Shown: in pieces, positions 12,726-23,990 of the stretch
Numbering within the stretch: position 1 is the first letter of the stretch
How the letters are laid out: each line of letters starts with the position of its first letter
Assembly: GCF_004027225.2 (NCBI RefSeq)
Contig: NC_044278.2
Coordinates: forward strand, 58,087,743-58,151,742
Direction of reading: 5' to 3'
Origin: Strigops habroptila
Taxonomy: Eukaryota; Chordata; Aves; Psittaciformes; Psittacidae
DNA length: 64,000 bases
Translations under genes and position numbers: made by a program
Notes under the pieces: model-generated
What the model was told of the DNA's origin: nothing
The model's input: the letters and a program-made list of their open reading frames with translations, nothing else
Database searches by the model: none

Positions 12726-12751
12726 CTGATAGCAAGAGGAGACAACAGCAA
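12726..12751 (-). promoter_or_regulatory. candidate 3' splice site in 5' leader of H2A copy 2
   Basis: The minus strand reads TTGCTGTTGTCTCCTCTTGC then TATCAG, a good pyrimidine tract and AG about 66 bases upstream of the ATG. The same placement is seen in copy 1, suggesting that both genes have a noncoding first exon. Read on the plus strand, the adjacent AAG/GTGAGT at 12749-12757 is a strong 5' splice-site match, which may be coincidental. Confidence 0.4.
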
Positions 12752-14831
12752 GGTGAGTTACAATTTGTGCTTTTTCCACATCAGGAAGAAAGCCTGTTCT
12801 TGTCTTCAGGAAAGAGAGCACCACACAGCACGGTTCATTAATAGCAGAGCTAAGAGTTTAACTACTAAAACCTTTTTACAGCGTACACTTTAGGAGAGGG
12901 GCCTCATTGTAAAATCAGAGTGGTCTGACAAGCTGTCAAGAAAGGCTTATTGAAGTAGATACGAACAGCTCAAAAGAGAGGCTTTTTCCTGCTACTTGGA
13001 ATGTATTTGGGATTGAGGCACAGTGGGTCTTCCTCAGTAATATTTTCTTAGCACAACTGTTACCTCAAAGCTAACGTGAGCCTGCCTCTTCCTCTAGAGG
13101 AATCTGTATTCTAACTTCTTCCATTATCAAGTGACATCTTTCTTTCATTTTAAATCTAGTAATTGAAGAATTTCTGCAGCCCACAGCATCTTCCACCCAA
13201 AATACTCCAAGAAGTTTTCATACCAAGTTCTAAATTAATTCCTCAAGTGATATTCTCAGGCTGCTATGAGAGTACTGGAGGTGTTCTGCACCAGGGAAAG
13301 TTAAAATTTACTCAAACAGCACAACATGAACTGAAGAATAGAAATTACCATCTGTTTACTCAAGATTAAAGAAATTCAGTCCAGTTAGAGTACTTTTAAA
13401 ATTTGCCTGGCAAAAATACTCATTTAAATATCATTTCTAATCTATGAGTAAATAGCACAGTTAGCTTCCAGCACAGCTGTTTGCAATATGTAAGAACATC
13501 CATCACTAAATTAACATGTGGGAGTTTTTGTGTGGTTTTTCTAGAGAGATTTAAATATTTAAGAAAAATCAGTATAAAATTTGGGAGGGAGAAACAAAAG
13601 AGTCCCAGCACATAAAAGAAACCAAGCCGTAACTCTTTGTCCCTATTATCAGATGATAGTTCTCATGTTCTACTTACTCACATTACAGACATGCTGTGGT
13701 ACTGGCGCAGCTAACTTACAAAATAACATAAATCCCACAACAACTCTAAACCTTTCACCATATATTATAAATTTTAAAAATAGCCCATTACCTTCAAAAA
13801 AATCTTTCTTTTGGCCTGTGCTTCAGCCTGCACTCAAAGGTAAGCAAACCACTTAACATCATTTCCCCTACACCTGGTGCAGAACCTTTTTATTAGCAGC
13901 TTTTTCTCCTCATCAGTGGGTCACCTGGACAATTAATGAGTCATTATCAGATGCGTTTCATCTTCCTCCTAACCCCTGATTTGAGGGAAAAAGAAGAAAT
14001 ATGTTATAGGTGCCCAGAAGCAAGTTCTCTGGGGGGATGGAGAAGCCAGCCTGTCTTCAAGGGTTGAGCCACAGCTATATTTCAGTCTTGCTGTGACATT
14101 ACCATCTCTCACCTGCTCTGGCTGGAGTATTTCTGTCTGTACACCATGCATAAAAATAGTCCTCTCTTTCCTGTTGAAGCTGGATTTAAAAAATAAAAGT
14201 ACATAAGGGAAATGTGCTTTACAAATACAATCTATATTTATTTGGGTGGGAGGGGGTAAGTGTGTATTGCTTTATGTGTGTCCTGGGCAGAGAGAGAGAG
14301 GCTTCGTTCACGGTGTGTCTGAGCCCCATCAAGTGACGTGATGGGGCTGCTCATAAGATTGGGGCTCCTGCTCCCTCTTCTGGTAGCTCTCTGCCCTAGA
14401 TGGGGCTCAGGGCTTACTGTGGGAACAGAAGGGTTCTGGTACCAAGGGTCCTTGGCTAGTTGCTCTCAGTTCACATGGGCAAAAATCTCACCTAACGCAA
14501 ACGAATGGTTTTGAGCACCTTTTAAAAAATGAATGCATGCTCTCTGCTCTTGCTTTTTCTGTTTGTTTTCCAGTGCTCAAAATAGGTTCCAACCAGCAGC
14601 CATGTGGTATTTCAGCCACAGAAGATGACTATTAAACCAGCAGGTCCCCCTGAAAGCCCAGGCTTTGACAAAACATTCATAATTCGTGCAACAAAACTGG
14701 CACCCACAGCTAAGCCTTCATTTCTGCATGCTGGGTACAACTGCGGGTCAGAGCCTTTGGAGCATCTGCAGAAGACTCCAAAATTGTGATACCAAAACCC
14801 TTAGCTCACATGATGCCTTGCCAGAAGGCTC
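12752..14831. other. noncoding stretch left of the CR1 at 14.8 kb
   Basis: I see no gene or recognisable repeat. The open frames are short and without domains. Confidence 0.55.
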
Positions 14832-14995
14832 CATAGAATCATAGAATAGTAAGGGTTGGAAAGGACCTTAAGATTGCCTAGTTCCAACTCCCCTGCCATG
14901 GGCAGGGACACCACACACTAAACCATGTCACCCAAGACTCCATCCAACCTGGCCTTGAACACTGCCAGGGATGGAGCAGTCACAACTTCCTTGGC
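14832..14995 (-). mobile_element. CR1 LINE 3' end, truncated
   Basis: The sequence begins with two copies of the ATAGAATC terminal motif, followed by GGGTTGGAAAGGACCTTAAG, CCCTGCCATGGGCAGGGACACC and TCCAACCTGGCCTTGAACACTGCCAGGGATGGAG. This is the reverse complement of the CR1 3' terminus, so the element lies on the minus strand and is 5'-truncated, as is usual for CR1. Confidence 0.93.
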
Positions 14996-15269
14996 CGTTT
15001 CTGATTTAAAGTTCTCACATCATCTGTACTTGTGGCTCCACCTGTCACTCAGACAGCCGCTTTTCCCACAAGGATCAGCGTTTAGTCCAAGCTGGGTGAG
15101 GCTGAATCTTCTCCGCCTCAGGGCCCAGGGAGGTGGGTGCGCACATCCAAATACTCACCCTAAAGGACTGATGTCCTCTCAAAGTGCAGCTACCCATTTA
15201 TTTTAATTCAGAGGCAGAAAAGGTGGCTGGGACTTCCCTTCATTAAGCCAGACTTAGCACAGGGTATGT

Positions 15270-15830
15270 GCCCTAGCATGCTTCAGGATACATGGGTGTC
15301 AATGGGATGTCCGTGATGTTATAATGGGTTATAATGGAGCTTCTGAATTTCCACTTCAGGCCTTTGGTGGAGTGGAGACAGTAATTCTTCCTCATGCCCA
15401 AAATAAACACACTCTTAAGGCCTGCTGGCAGGTTGTGCTGCGGTCTTTTTCTGGGGCCTCAGAGCTCGGCTAGCCCCCCCGGGTGTGGTGACCATTGGCT
15501 AGAGCATAAAAGGAGGAAGAGCAGGAGCGGGTCTCTCCTTTGAGAGGATCTCTCCTTTGAGAGGAAAGCACGACATCTGCTCAATTCTTTGGAAAGACAG
15601 AGGTGCCCATTTTTAAGGAATGGGTTGTTGATCCCAAATGTATTGGGGTCACCACACTTGACTCACTCCTCAGTGTCTGCAGATTCATGCTTGGCATGCA
15701 ATAAGCCAATTCCACACACTCAGGAGAGAGAATGTTTTTGTTCAGGTCTGGGTGCTGCGTGAACTGTTCCACAAATCAAGCACACCAATATCAACTTTCT
15801 TGTTACATTTATACACAACAGTTACAAGGT
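15270..15830 (-). mobile_element. possible endogenous-retrovirus/LTR remnant
   Basis: On the minus strand, TGGTGACCCC at about 15645-15654 matches the first ten bases of the tRNA-Trp primer-binding site used by avian retroviruses, and the rest is diverged. The plus strand has a CCATTGGCT box and CATAAAAGG 20 bases apart, around 15491-15512, that could be promoter elements. A 17-bp direct repeat lies at 15534-15567. No gag, pol or env frame survives. The assignment is weak, because the LTR ends could not be set. Confidence 0.3.
15534..15567. repeat. 17-bp tandem duplication
   Basis: TCTCCTTTGAGAGGATC is followed at once by TCTCCTTTGAGAGGAAA. It sits just downstream of a TATA-like CATAAAAGG. 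Confidence 0.85.
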
Positions 15831-16259
15831 GGTACACTCCCAGTTACAATGGTTGTAATGGACATATAATATTTGCCACATATAATATTTATAAGGAATT
15901 AGTCATTCCTTCTAATCACTCTGCATGCTCAAAGGAGAGGTCTTTTTGACCTATGGGTGTGATTTTTAGTATTATAATGAAGGCAGTTCACTTCAGGACA
16001 CCTTAAAAGTTAGTTTCATTGCCAAGTTAGGTAATGGAATGGTCACTTTGCCAAGCTGTCAAATAACCTTTAGTGTTACCAATCCTGACTGTTCTCTTTT
16101 GATCTTTCAAACATGACTAGGATCTGGTTGTGCCCATGAGTTCCTTATTGTTTCAAAGAGGGCCACTTCAACCCAGGCCCAAGATGCAATAACTATAGCT
16201 ACCATTTGCAGGTGCACAATATAGCAATCAATGTATTATATCTAACTAGCTATGTAGGA
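15831..16259. other. AT-rich noncoding flank of the CpG island
   Basis: It holds no coding signal. A repeated CATATAATATTT motif occurs near 15862-15892. Base composition changes abruptly to GC-rich at about 16260. Confidence 0.6.
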
Positions 16260-16765
16260 AACCCCTCCAGCATCACTGTCCGGGAAGTACGCAGGGATGG
16301 GCGGCTGCCTGTGAGTCGGGGGACCAGTGGGTGCCCACCACGGCTGCCGGAGGGACGGCGGCCAGCCAGCCCTGGCTGCTCCATGGGGCACCCACACCCT
16401 TCCGCCCGCAGGAGAGAAGGATGGGGAGCACCGAGAGCCCAGGACAGGCGAGGAAGGAGAGTTTCTAAATCACGCTTCTGTGCACGCCGAGGCTCGCTGC
16501 CCGGAACATGAAGTGGGATCCCCGTTAGAAGCAGGGACCGGACCCGTCCCGATGCAGTGGGGGAAGCCGGACCTTTTAAATCCCGGCACCTGTGGCGGCT
16601 ACGGGAAATGCTGGCGGAAAGGAAGGAGAAGAGAAACCCACAGCAAGAGCTGAAACCCCTGAACTCATGTAGCCGGAGCGCCGCGGACCCGCAGTGCTCA
16701 AGCAAGGCGCTTCCCCCGCGGCAGCTCCCACCGGCCCACGCCGGGTCTATGGGAGCCGGGGCCGG

Positions 16766-16775
16766 CCTTATTAGG
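16766..16775. promoter_or_regulatory. CArG box (SRF-type motif)
   Basis: CCTTATTAGG fits CC(A/T)6GG exactly and lies 175 bases upstream of the PDCL3 start codon within an otherwise GC-rich island. Binding is inferred from the motif alone. Confidence 0.45.
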
Positions 16776-16881
16776 CGTTGCGGGAAGAGGCTACGGAGCC
16801 GCTCCCGCCCCGCCGGGGAGCGCCGCCCCCTCCGGCTGCGCCGCGCACGCCGGGACCGGCCCAGCCCTGCCGATCTCCGGT

Positions 16882-16924
16882 GTTGCTGCTGCTGCTGCCG
16901 CCGCCGCCGCTGCCGCTGTTGCTG
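16882..16924 (+). repeat. CTG/CCG triplet tract in PDCL3 leader
   Basis: A run of about 14 triplets (GTT, GCT, GCC/CCG mixtures) ends 25 bases before the PDCL3 ATG, so it probably lies in the 5' UTR. Such tracts often vary in length. Confidence 0.8.
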
Positions 16925-16949
16925 ACCGGGCCCCGGCCCTGCCGGCAAG

Positions 16950-19900
16950 ATGCAGGTGAGCAGCCAGCGGGCTCCGCGCACCCGGCCCGTGTGATGCCGG
17001 GGGAGCCCGCCCGGGCGAGGAGCTGGAGCGGACACCGTGCTTGGTCACGGCCGCCGGGGCGGCCTCGGGCCCCGCCGGCAGCCATGGGCCGCCCTCACCG
17101 ACGGAGCACCCTGGGGCAGCCGGGGTGGGGGGGAGCCCGGTTTCACCCCCCTCTATAGGGGTGTAGGTGTCCGCCGTGTGGGGCCTTGTTATGAAGCTCC
17201 ATAGCTTGGTTTTGTGGTCGTTTGGTGTGCCTTTTCCAGTACCGTATTTATTTTACTACTGTAGTATATGCATGGGCGGGTGGGTGTTTCAGGCACTTTA
17301 GTATGTTGATAAACGGTAGTAGATGGTGTGTGGAGCGAAAATGACCACAGTCAGAGACAAAAGAGAAGTAATCAAGTGTTTTGGAGTAGAGAAAAGATAC
17401 AGTCTCTTGAACGGACCTAGTATAAGCTCTGTTCATACAAGCCATAGCAAAGCAATAGGTGGTATATTCAGTTTTTAAAGTGAACTTAGCTCAAGGCAGT
17501 AAGGAACCAAAATCAACATGTGACTGCATAGCGCTGAGTTTTCGTGTATTAAAGAAATAAAGCTTCTGTCTAATTTGGTAAAAACTTCTGGATTTTTCAA
17601 CAATACACAGGTGCCTGTTGGCCTTATTTTGAAAGATTATTACAACTATGTCACAGTAAAGCCTCTCTTTAACTTTCAGGAACAGTCTAGGCACAGATTT
17701 AGATCTGATTGCCTGTCAATGGGCTTGTCTGGCAGAGTCTGTGTTTGCTTTCCTCTAAGCACTTGTTTAGCCACACAGACTTGAATCTCCCAAGAAGTCT
17801 TCCCATGTATCCAGAATTAGGTCTGCAAGGCTGATGCCTGTGTATCTTCTCACCAGTGCTTCCCGATGCAATGACTGCCGACTTGGTGGCCTGTCATTCT
17901 GTTAAGGCTCTGTACATGAGTGCTGTGGACAGCCCACTTCCATGTCACCCAGCTGATTTCCTCCGCTTCCCTTTCACCTTGTGAGAGCTACAACAATGGT
18001 TACAATGCTTCAAACTCTTGTATCCTACTGAGACCTCCTGTACATGCTGAGAGTGGGATCAGATAAAATAAAGTCACTCTTCTGCATTCACACTCTCCCC
18101 TATTTTATTATTTTATTGTTTTTTAGATGGGAGAAGCTCTTTACTGTGAGGGTGGTGAGGCACTGGAACAGGTTGCTCAGAGAAGTGGTGAATGCTCCAT
18201 CTCTGACAGTGTTCAAGGCCAGGTTGGACAGAGCCTTGGGTGACATGGTTTAGTGTGAGGCATCCCTGCCCATAATGGGGGTTGGAACTAGGTGATCTTT
18301 CACTAGGTCCTTTCCAACCCAAACCATTCTATGATTCAGGGTTGGTCTAGGCTACAAAGAAGCCTCAGCATCAGGAGGATGCACACTGTGACTTTCTGGT
18401 GCCATCCAGACGGTTACCAGTTTAGCGTTGTGCTGTGTCTGTTGAAAAACTTGGCCTGTGTTAAGTTCTCGAAGTGGTAAAGTTCACCTTCAATGCATAT
18501 CATCCATTTCTTGTTCTGTTCTAGGACCCAGATAAAGACACGGAGTGGAATGACATCCTGCGCAAGAAAGGTATCCTTCCTCCAAAGGAAAACCTGGAGG
18601 AACGGGAGCGTGCAGAGGAAGAGGAGCAGCTTGCTATCCTTCAGAAGTCTCTTGGTGAGCAGCAGGAGGACAAGTTTTGGAATGGCTTCTGGTGAAAGCT
18701 TGTACAAGAAACAGCCATCAGTAATGTTCATGTGCCTGTAAAATGATATGTCCTTTTCCAAGTCTGTAAGGGATACCAAAACTTTTTCTCATATAGGGTG
18801 GTCATCTGTTAAGAATCAGACAAATACATTCCTGAACACATGAATTCTTCCAGCACAGGAAAGCTTTGTTCCTGATGTCAGCTTCATATTTTTATAGAAG
18901 TAAATGTTTGAAAACTGAAATAAGAACAGTGTGAAGGAAGTCTGCCATGTGAATGTGCAAGTTAAAGTATCTTATCTGCCTGTTGTATACTTCCTCTGTC
19001 CTCCGTTGTTCAGGCATCCCTGCTGTGGTGTTTTGCGTGTTAGGTACGTCTTTGCTGCAGCCACCAAACTTGAATGCTAGCCCAGGTACTCAGGTGCTAG
19101 TCTAGGCAGCCTTCAAATGAGAGTCCTTTGCATCTGTATGTTTAAAGTGCATAATATTTTCTAAAAGTCCTGTAACAGTAATACTTTAGAGAAGCCATAT
19201 TTCTCATAGTTAATCTGTCCTTAAAGTAAATAAATTTTGTTGGACTGATAAAAGCTGATGAGCTTTAATCCTGGAATGAGTTTTTTGCTGATTTGGTGTT
19301 TCTTTCATTCTAGTGAAAACTTACGAGGACATGACTCTGGAAGAGCTAGAAGAGAATGAAGATGAATTTAATGAGGAAGATGAGAGAGCTATTGAAATGT
19401 ACAGGTCAGAGCAGTGTGCAGAATTTGGTGTTGGTGAAAACTGAAGGTTTTTTTCTTTTATACGCTGTTAGATATTGCTGAAGAGGGAAAGGATGTTAGG
19501 CCTGATGGTGGAAAAAGTTGGTTGTGTTTCTGGTGTCTTGTAGAGCTTCCAAATGTCGTTAATAGGATAAGTGCATTTAAATCGTGTCCTTTATCTACAA
19601 CCTACTTTTGCAGAGATAATGTGCACCTGCTGAGTGCATGGCTGGGGATTCTGAGAGCTTTGAAAATCGCCTCCAAGACTTCTCAATTTTTGCATGAATG
19701 AGATTAAGGTGCTGCAGATTTACATAATTATAGTGTTGGCTTTCCATTATCTCTTTATCTCTACCATCTCTCTGGTTTTTTGCTATTTAGTTTGCTAGTA
19801 TAGTGTCTGCTGAGGGCAGAAATGAGGGGAAAAAATAATTAATGAAACATAATTGTACTTCTTGCATGTCGGCAGTTTAAGCTTGTGATGCAAATACTAG

Positions 19901-22900
19901 AGCATCTATTGACTGTGTAAACTTGCTTTTGTTGCTCTGGGGTTTAAAGAAGTTTGTAATGCGTCTCTAAAGTGTAGATTTCAAGCAGCTGCTTTAAGTG
20001 TTATTCTGTCAAAAATGCATCTATTCTCAAGATCTCTTTCCCATTCCTTGCTGTTCAGGCAGCAGAGGTTAGCAGAAATGAAAGCAGCACAAATGAAGAA
20101 TAAATTTGGGGAAGTTTTGGAGATTTCGGGAAAAGATTACATTCAAGAAGTTACAAAAGCTGGAAAAGATGTATGGGTAGTCCTGCACCTCTATAAACAA
20201 GGGTAAGAATTTATTTTTAAACTTTAAACCTCTCACTGTCAGTAGTTGAAAATACTGTAGACAAATGTGTGGTATTGTGGAGATAAAGGAACTGATTCTG
20301 AAGTTCTGAGAAATAAATTGAATTAGTAATTTCATTACTGTTGACTCAAGACTGCCAAACTTAGCCCTAAAATGATGTTACCATGAAGAACCCTTTTTTT
20401 GTACATCTATATAGCACAGCACGACTTGTACCGTACAGCTACCACAGACATAGCTGCTGCAGTGAAATATCGAGGTTTTGGAAATTATTCCAGATAAGGT
20501 GTGAGAGTCTGTGCTTTAGAAGGATCACTGTGTGTCTTAGCCTGGTTTCTAGAGGCATAAAAAAGGAGTGAACAAGGTTTCCAGTCCTGTCAGCATGTGG
20601 AAGAACGTGTCTGATAAGTTGCCAGAATTTTCTGGAAAGGGTTAGAAGTGTTTGATTTTGTTCATTATCTCTAATTGCCCAACAGGTGTTCATTGTCGTT
20701 TGCATACTTTCTTCCAGGGAAGATCATTTTTATTTTGCCCTTGCTCATGCAATTTCTAAAGATCATATCTTCATAAATCAATTTACCTGTATGGTAGAGG
20801 GAAAGGTTGTATTGCTAATACCTTAAAACAAAAACCCCACCACTCACCAAAACCTCCAGTGATGCTGATTTCTTTTGAACACTGAAGTATTGGACAACAA
20901 AAGTATTCAGAAGTTGCTTCTGGTAAACTTGTCTTTCCATAAATGCTGCTTATTGAGCTGATATTTCTGACCTTTCTTCTGGAGCAGGTTACTGTCTTTT
21001 TTCCCATATGTGTCTGTTGCTGTTCACAGAATTCCACTCTGTGCCTTAATAAATCAACATATGAGCGGGCTTGCAAGAAAGTTCAGAGATGTGAAATTCA
21101 TCAAAGCTATCTCTACCACCTGCATTCCCAACTACCCCGATAAGAACCTGCCTACGATATTTGTCTACTTGGAGGGAGACATCAAAGCTCAGTTCATTGG
21201 GCCTTTGGTGTTCGGTGGCATGAACCTGACAAAGGACGGTGAGTGGCTGCATCTCCCATCTTCCAAAGGAAAAGCAAAACTACTTTTCTGAGAATGAGAG
21301 AAGTGAGGTTTATGAGGAGAAGGGAGCTACTAAAAATTATATTAGATTTTTTTTCTGCACCCTTGTAGCTCAGCAACATGCGATTAAGGCTTCTTGTAAA
21401 AGCAATGAGTGGCTGAGTAGGCCAACATACAGATATTAATCTTACGTGTGTGGAAGTATTCACACCCTATGCTGGGTGAAACAAATTTTTCTGAATATAT
21501 TAAACAGTAAATAGTGCCCACACATATTCTTTGGGGCTCTTGTACCTGAATGACTTACCTTGCCCCCAGTTGCTGAGTAATCTGTGCACTTGATAACTGG
21601 TGCTTGCCTACTGCATTGTAGTGCTCCTTGTCTCAAGCTGATGGCATGCATTTATCTGTTTTGCTTTCCTGACATGCAGGCTCTGCTCCTCATGAAACTT
21701 TAAAGAGAGCATGTCCATTTGTCCAAATGGGGCTGCTAGCCTGAAATTGGGTTACTTCCCTTTCCTTTTGCCATCTCGTAGAGATGGCAGCGTGTTAAGC
21801 TCCTGCCTCAGTAGTTTGGGGGCACAGGGCTCCACGGGGAGAGGCTGTTACCTTTCCCGGAGATCGTAGTTTTCCGTAGACCTGTTTCTCCTTGCCCATC
21901 TCAGTAGCCTGGAGACAGGCTGGGTTGTGCAGCCTCGTCAGCATGATGTGCTTCAGGATGTGATGAGGGCAGTGAGGCAGGTCTTGGAGCACTGTGGCTC
22001 TTCAGCAAAAGCTGCTGTTTGGAGGTGGTTGGGGATGGTGTCCTACAGCAGTGCTTGAAGACAGAGGTCAGCAGTGAAAAAGGTTCTTCTTGGAAAGCAC
22101 ATGCAACTTGGATGTAACCTAGTGGATTTTACTTCAGTTAAAAGGATACTCATCAGCTTTCTCAGTAGGTGTATTGGTCCAGATGCCTTAAAGTTGTTTT
22201 TTTTTTAAGGTCAGACTTTAACGACATCTTTATCTGAAGTGAGCAACAGTTAAGCAGCATTTCAGGGTCCCTGCTGGATTATATCACTGTCTGTACTGGG
22301 ATAGGGTGCAAAGAGGCTTGGGTTTTCTTTTTCCTAAAACCCTGAAGTTTACAGGATACTTTGAGCATGTGCTGTAGAAAATGCTTCTCTGGCTGGAACT
22401 GTCAGAAGGGGAAGAGCTCACCAGTGAGATCAGTGATTTGAGAACAGCTAACTGACTACAGTGCATGCCTAATTATGTACTGAAGTGAGCAGTGGTAGCA
22501 GAACCTATAGTTATTTCTCCCACTTTTAGTACATAAATAATTGATTTTGGGGGATGTCTGAGCCAGCTTAATTCGGTCATCACAGAAAGCTGGGCACTGG
22601 AACTCCACACATTCTTTTATTTATTTCTTCCTTCCTTCTCCCCTAAGCCCAGGTGACTTCCACCAGAGATTAAAGAAAGTGTGAGGTTGTATTCATTACT
22701 CTGTAATTTCTGGAGGAAATTTGATTTAATGATAGGTTTGCAGCAGGAGTAGGAGAAAGGTTTCAACTGAATGTGTTGTATTGACTTTCTGCTGCTTCTG
22801 GGAAGCAATCCAGTTTGGGCCTACGTAGTAATAGGCCTACTATTGATGGTGGAGTCCCTCTTTCTGTATTGCCAAGGAACTAATGAGCAGGCCATAGTGT

Positions 22901-23627
22901 AGTAGGAAAGCAGTGAGTTGCGTTTACAGAATACATCCCTGAAAAATACCTGTAATTCTGATGTGTCAGTGGAATTGCTACAATTTTTTTGCCCCTCCAC
23001 AGGTCTATTCCCTGGCTCTTCTGATTGGGATGAACTCTCTATATGATGGAAACAGCTGTAATATATGAGCAATACTCCTTCACTGGTGACAGATGTGAAA
23101 ACCTGTCTTCTGCCCTTATGTGGTTAGAAGGAGGTTGAATTTGCTGTCACTGGGAGAGTTGCCTCTAAAGCTGCTGCTCAGTATCTATCACCTCTTTTGC
23201 GCTCCTGGTTGTAAAGGGAGCAGGGAGGCACCGGGAATGCTACTGGTGGGCTGTAGAGCAGTACCCCTGTGGCCTGCACTGAAACCTGTGCCCGCAGTAG
23301 TGATTGTGTGAAGGGAGGCCTCAGCAGAGTGGGTGTAGGACAGGGGCTGGGGCCTGGGTGTGGGAGAGGAGGGGAAGGAATAGAGCAGAGCCCTGCTTTT
23401 GGTGGTGGTAAGAGAAAGCTGGAGAAGCAAGGGTGGCCTTTTTCCAGCCCTGCGTTCATGGCTCTCTTGTTTTGTTCTATACAGAATTGGAGTGGAAGAT
23501 TTCAGAGTCAGGTGCCATCAAGACTGACCTTGAGGAGAACCCCAAGCAGCAGATCCAGGACCAGCTTATGTCCTCAATCAGAGCGCGTGTCCCAGCCAGG
23601 GGCGACAGTGACTCAGAGGATGACTAA
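16950..23627 (+). CDS. PDCL3: PDCL3, phosducin-like 3 (six coding exons, 240 aa)
   Basis: The coding exons are 16950-16955 (Met-Gln only), 18525-18654, 19314-19404, 20059-20202, 21030-21238 and 23485-23627. They total 723 nt, all joins keep frame and all introns are GT/AG. The protein is a phosducin-family thioredoxin-fold protein. It acts as a co-factor of the CCT/TRiC chaperonin and, in mammals, as a chaperone reported to stabilise VEGFR2. Diagnostic stretches are [17 protein letters not shown] near the N-terminus, [11 protein letters not shown] and [14 protein letters not shown] (about residues 47-75), [15 protein letters not shown] (about 90-105), the thioredoxin-like region with [16 protein letters not shown] and [32 protein letters not shown] (about 180-196), and the acidic tail DSDSEDD. 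No redox CXXC is present, as is usual for this family. Length matches mammalian PDCL3 (239 aa). No frameshift or lost splice site was seen. Confidence 0.97.
18127..18337 (+). mobile_element. CR1 LINE 3' end within PDCL3 intron 1
   Basis: In sense orientation the copy retains the end of CR1 ORF2: the frame reads [20 protein letters not shown] then [14 protein letters not shown] before a stop at about 18251. The 3' UTR follows (GTTGGAACTAGGTGATC, TCCTTTCCAACCCAAACCATTCTATGATT). The copy is 5'-truncated. It is in the same direction as PDCL3 and lies inside its 1569-bp first intron. Confidence 0.93.
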
Positions 23628-23990
23628 CTTGTGCGGCAGCATCAGGATTGATACAGTACTCTTGAAGCCAGTGTTCCCACCTGGAGCACTGGAGATACTC
23701 ATGAAGATCTCACTAAGCCCCAGAAGAGTAGTATTTTAAGACAAACATTTATCTAGAAACTAAAAAAGTTTTGGTTTGGGTGTTTTTGGGTGGTTTTTTT
23801 TTTTTGTTTGTTTTTTTTAAAAAGACCAACTTAACTGCAGATTCACTTAAGATCGTGAAAGACATTTTATATTAAGAAGCCTAAGTAAATCTGACTCAAA
23901 GTTTTAAAATACGCACTTCAGTATAAACAGGTCTCATTATTTTCTTAGTAAATTGCTGATTTCAGGAAAAATAAAAAGGGAAATATAAGC
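23628..23990 (+). other. PDCL3: PDCL3 3' UTR (approximate)
   Basis: This is noncoding sequence after the TAA at 23625-23627, with T/G-rich tracts at about 23768-23818 and an AATAAA at 23970-23975. The end is set a little past that signal and is approximate. Further ATTAAA-type sites near 24466 could serve a longer form. Confidence 0.55.
23970..23975 (+). terminator. candidate PDCL3 poly(A) signal
   Basis: AATAAA lies 343 bases past the PDCL3 stop codon. It is the first canonical hexamer downstream. Confidence 0.55.

Larger units (their letters stand above)
16260..17170. promoter_or_regulatory. PDCL3: CpG-island promoter of PDCL3
   Basis: About 0.9 kb of dense GC and CpG sequence, between AT-rich flanks, surrounds the first coding exon of PDCL3. 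No TATA box is placed for the gene, which fits a housekeeping promoter. A perfect CArG box lies at 16766-16775 and a CTG/CCG triplet tract at 16882-16924 just before the start codon. Long open frames on both strands here (for example 16250-17035 minus) result from high GC and are not supported as genes. A bidirectional promoter is possible but unproven. Confidence 0.85.

Noticed and set aside
12749-12757. Strong plus-strand 5' splice site AAG/GTGAGT
   Set aside because: No open frame or partner exon found. It may be a chance match opposite the H2A copy 2 leader.
16250-17035. 261-codon minus-strand open frame in the CpG island
   Set aside because: It lies in very GC-rich sequence with few stop codons, contains low-complexity Arg/Ser/Gln runs, is antisense to the PDCL3 leader and shows no domain.
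23188-23459. Pro/Ser-rich minus-strand frames in PDCL3 intron 5
   Set aside because: Low-complexity composition and no homology recognised. Located entirely in an intron upstream of exon 6.
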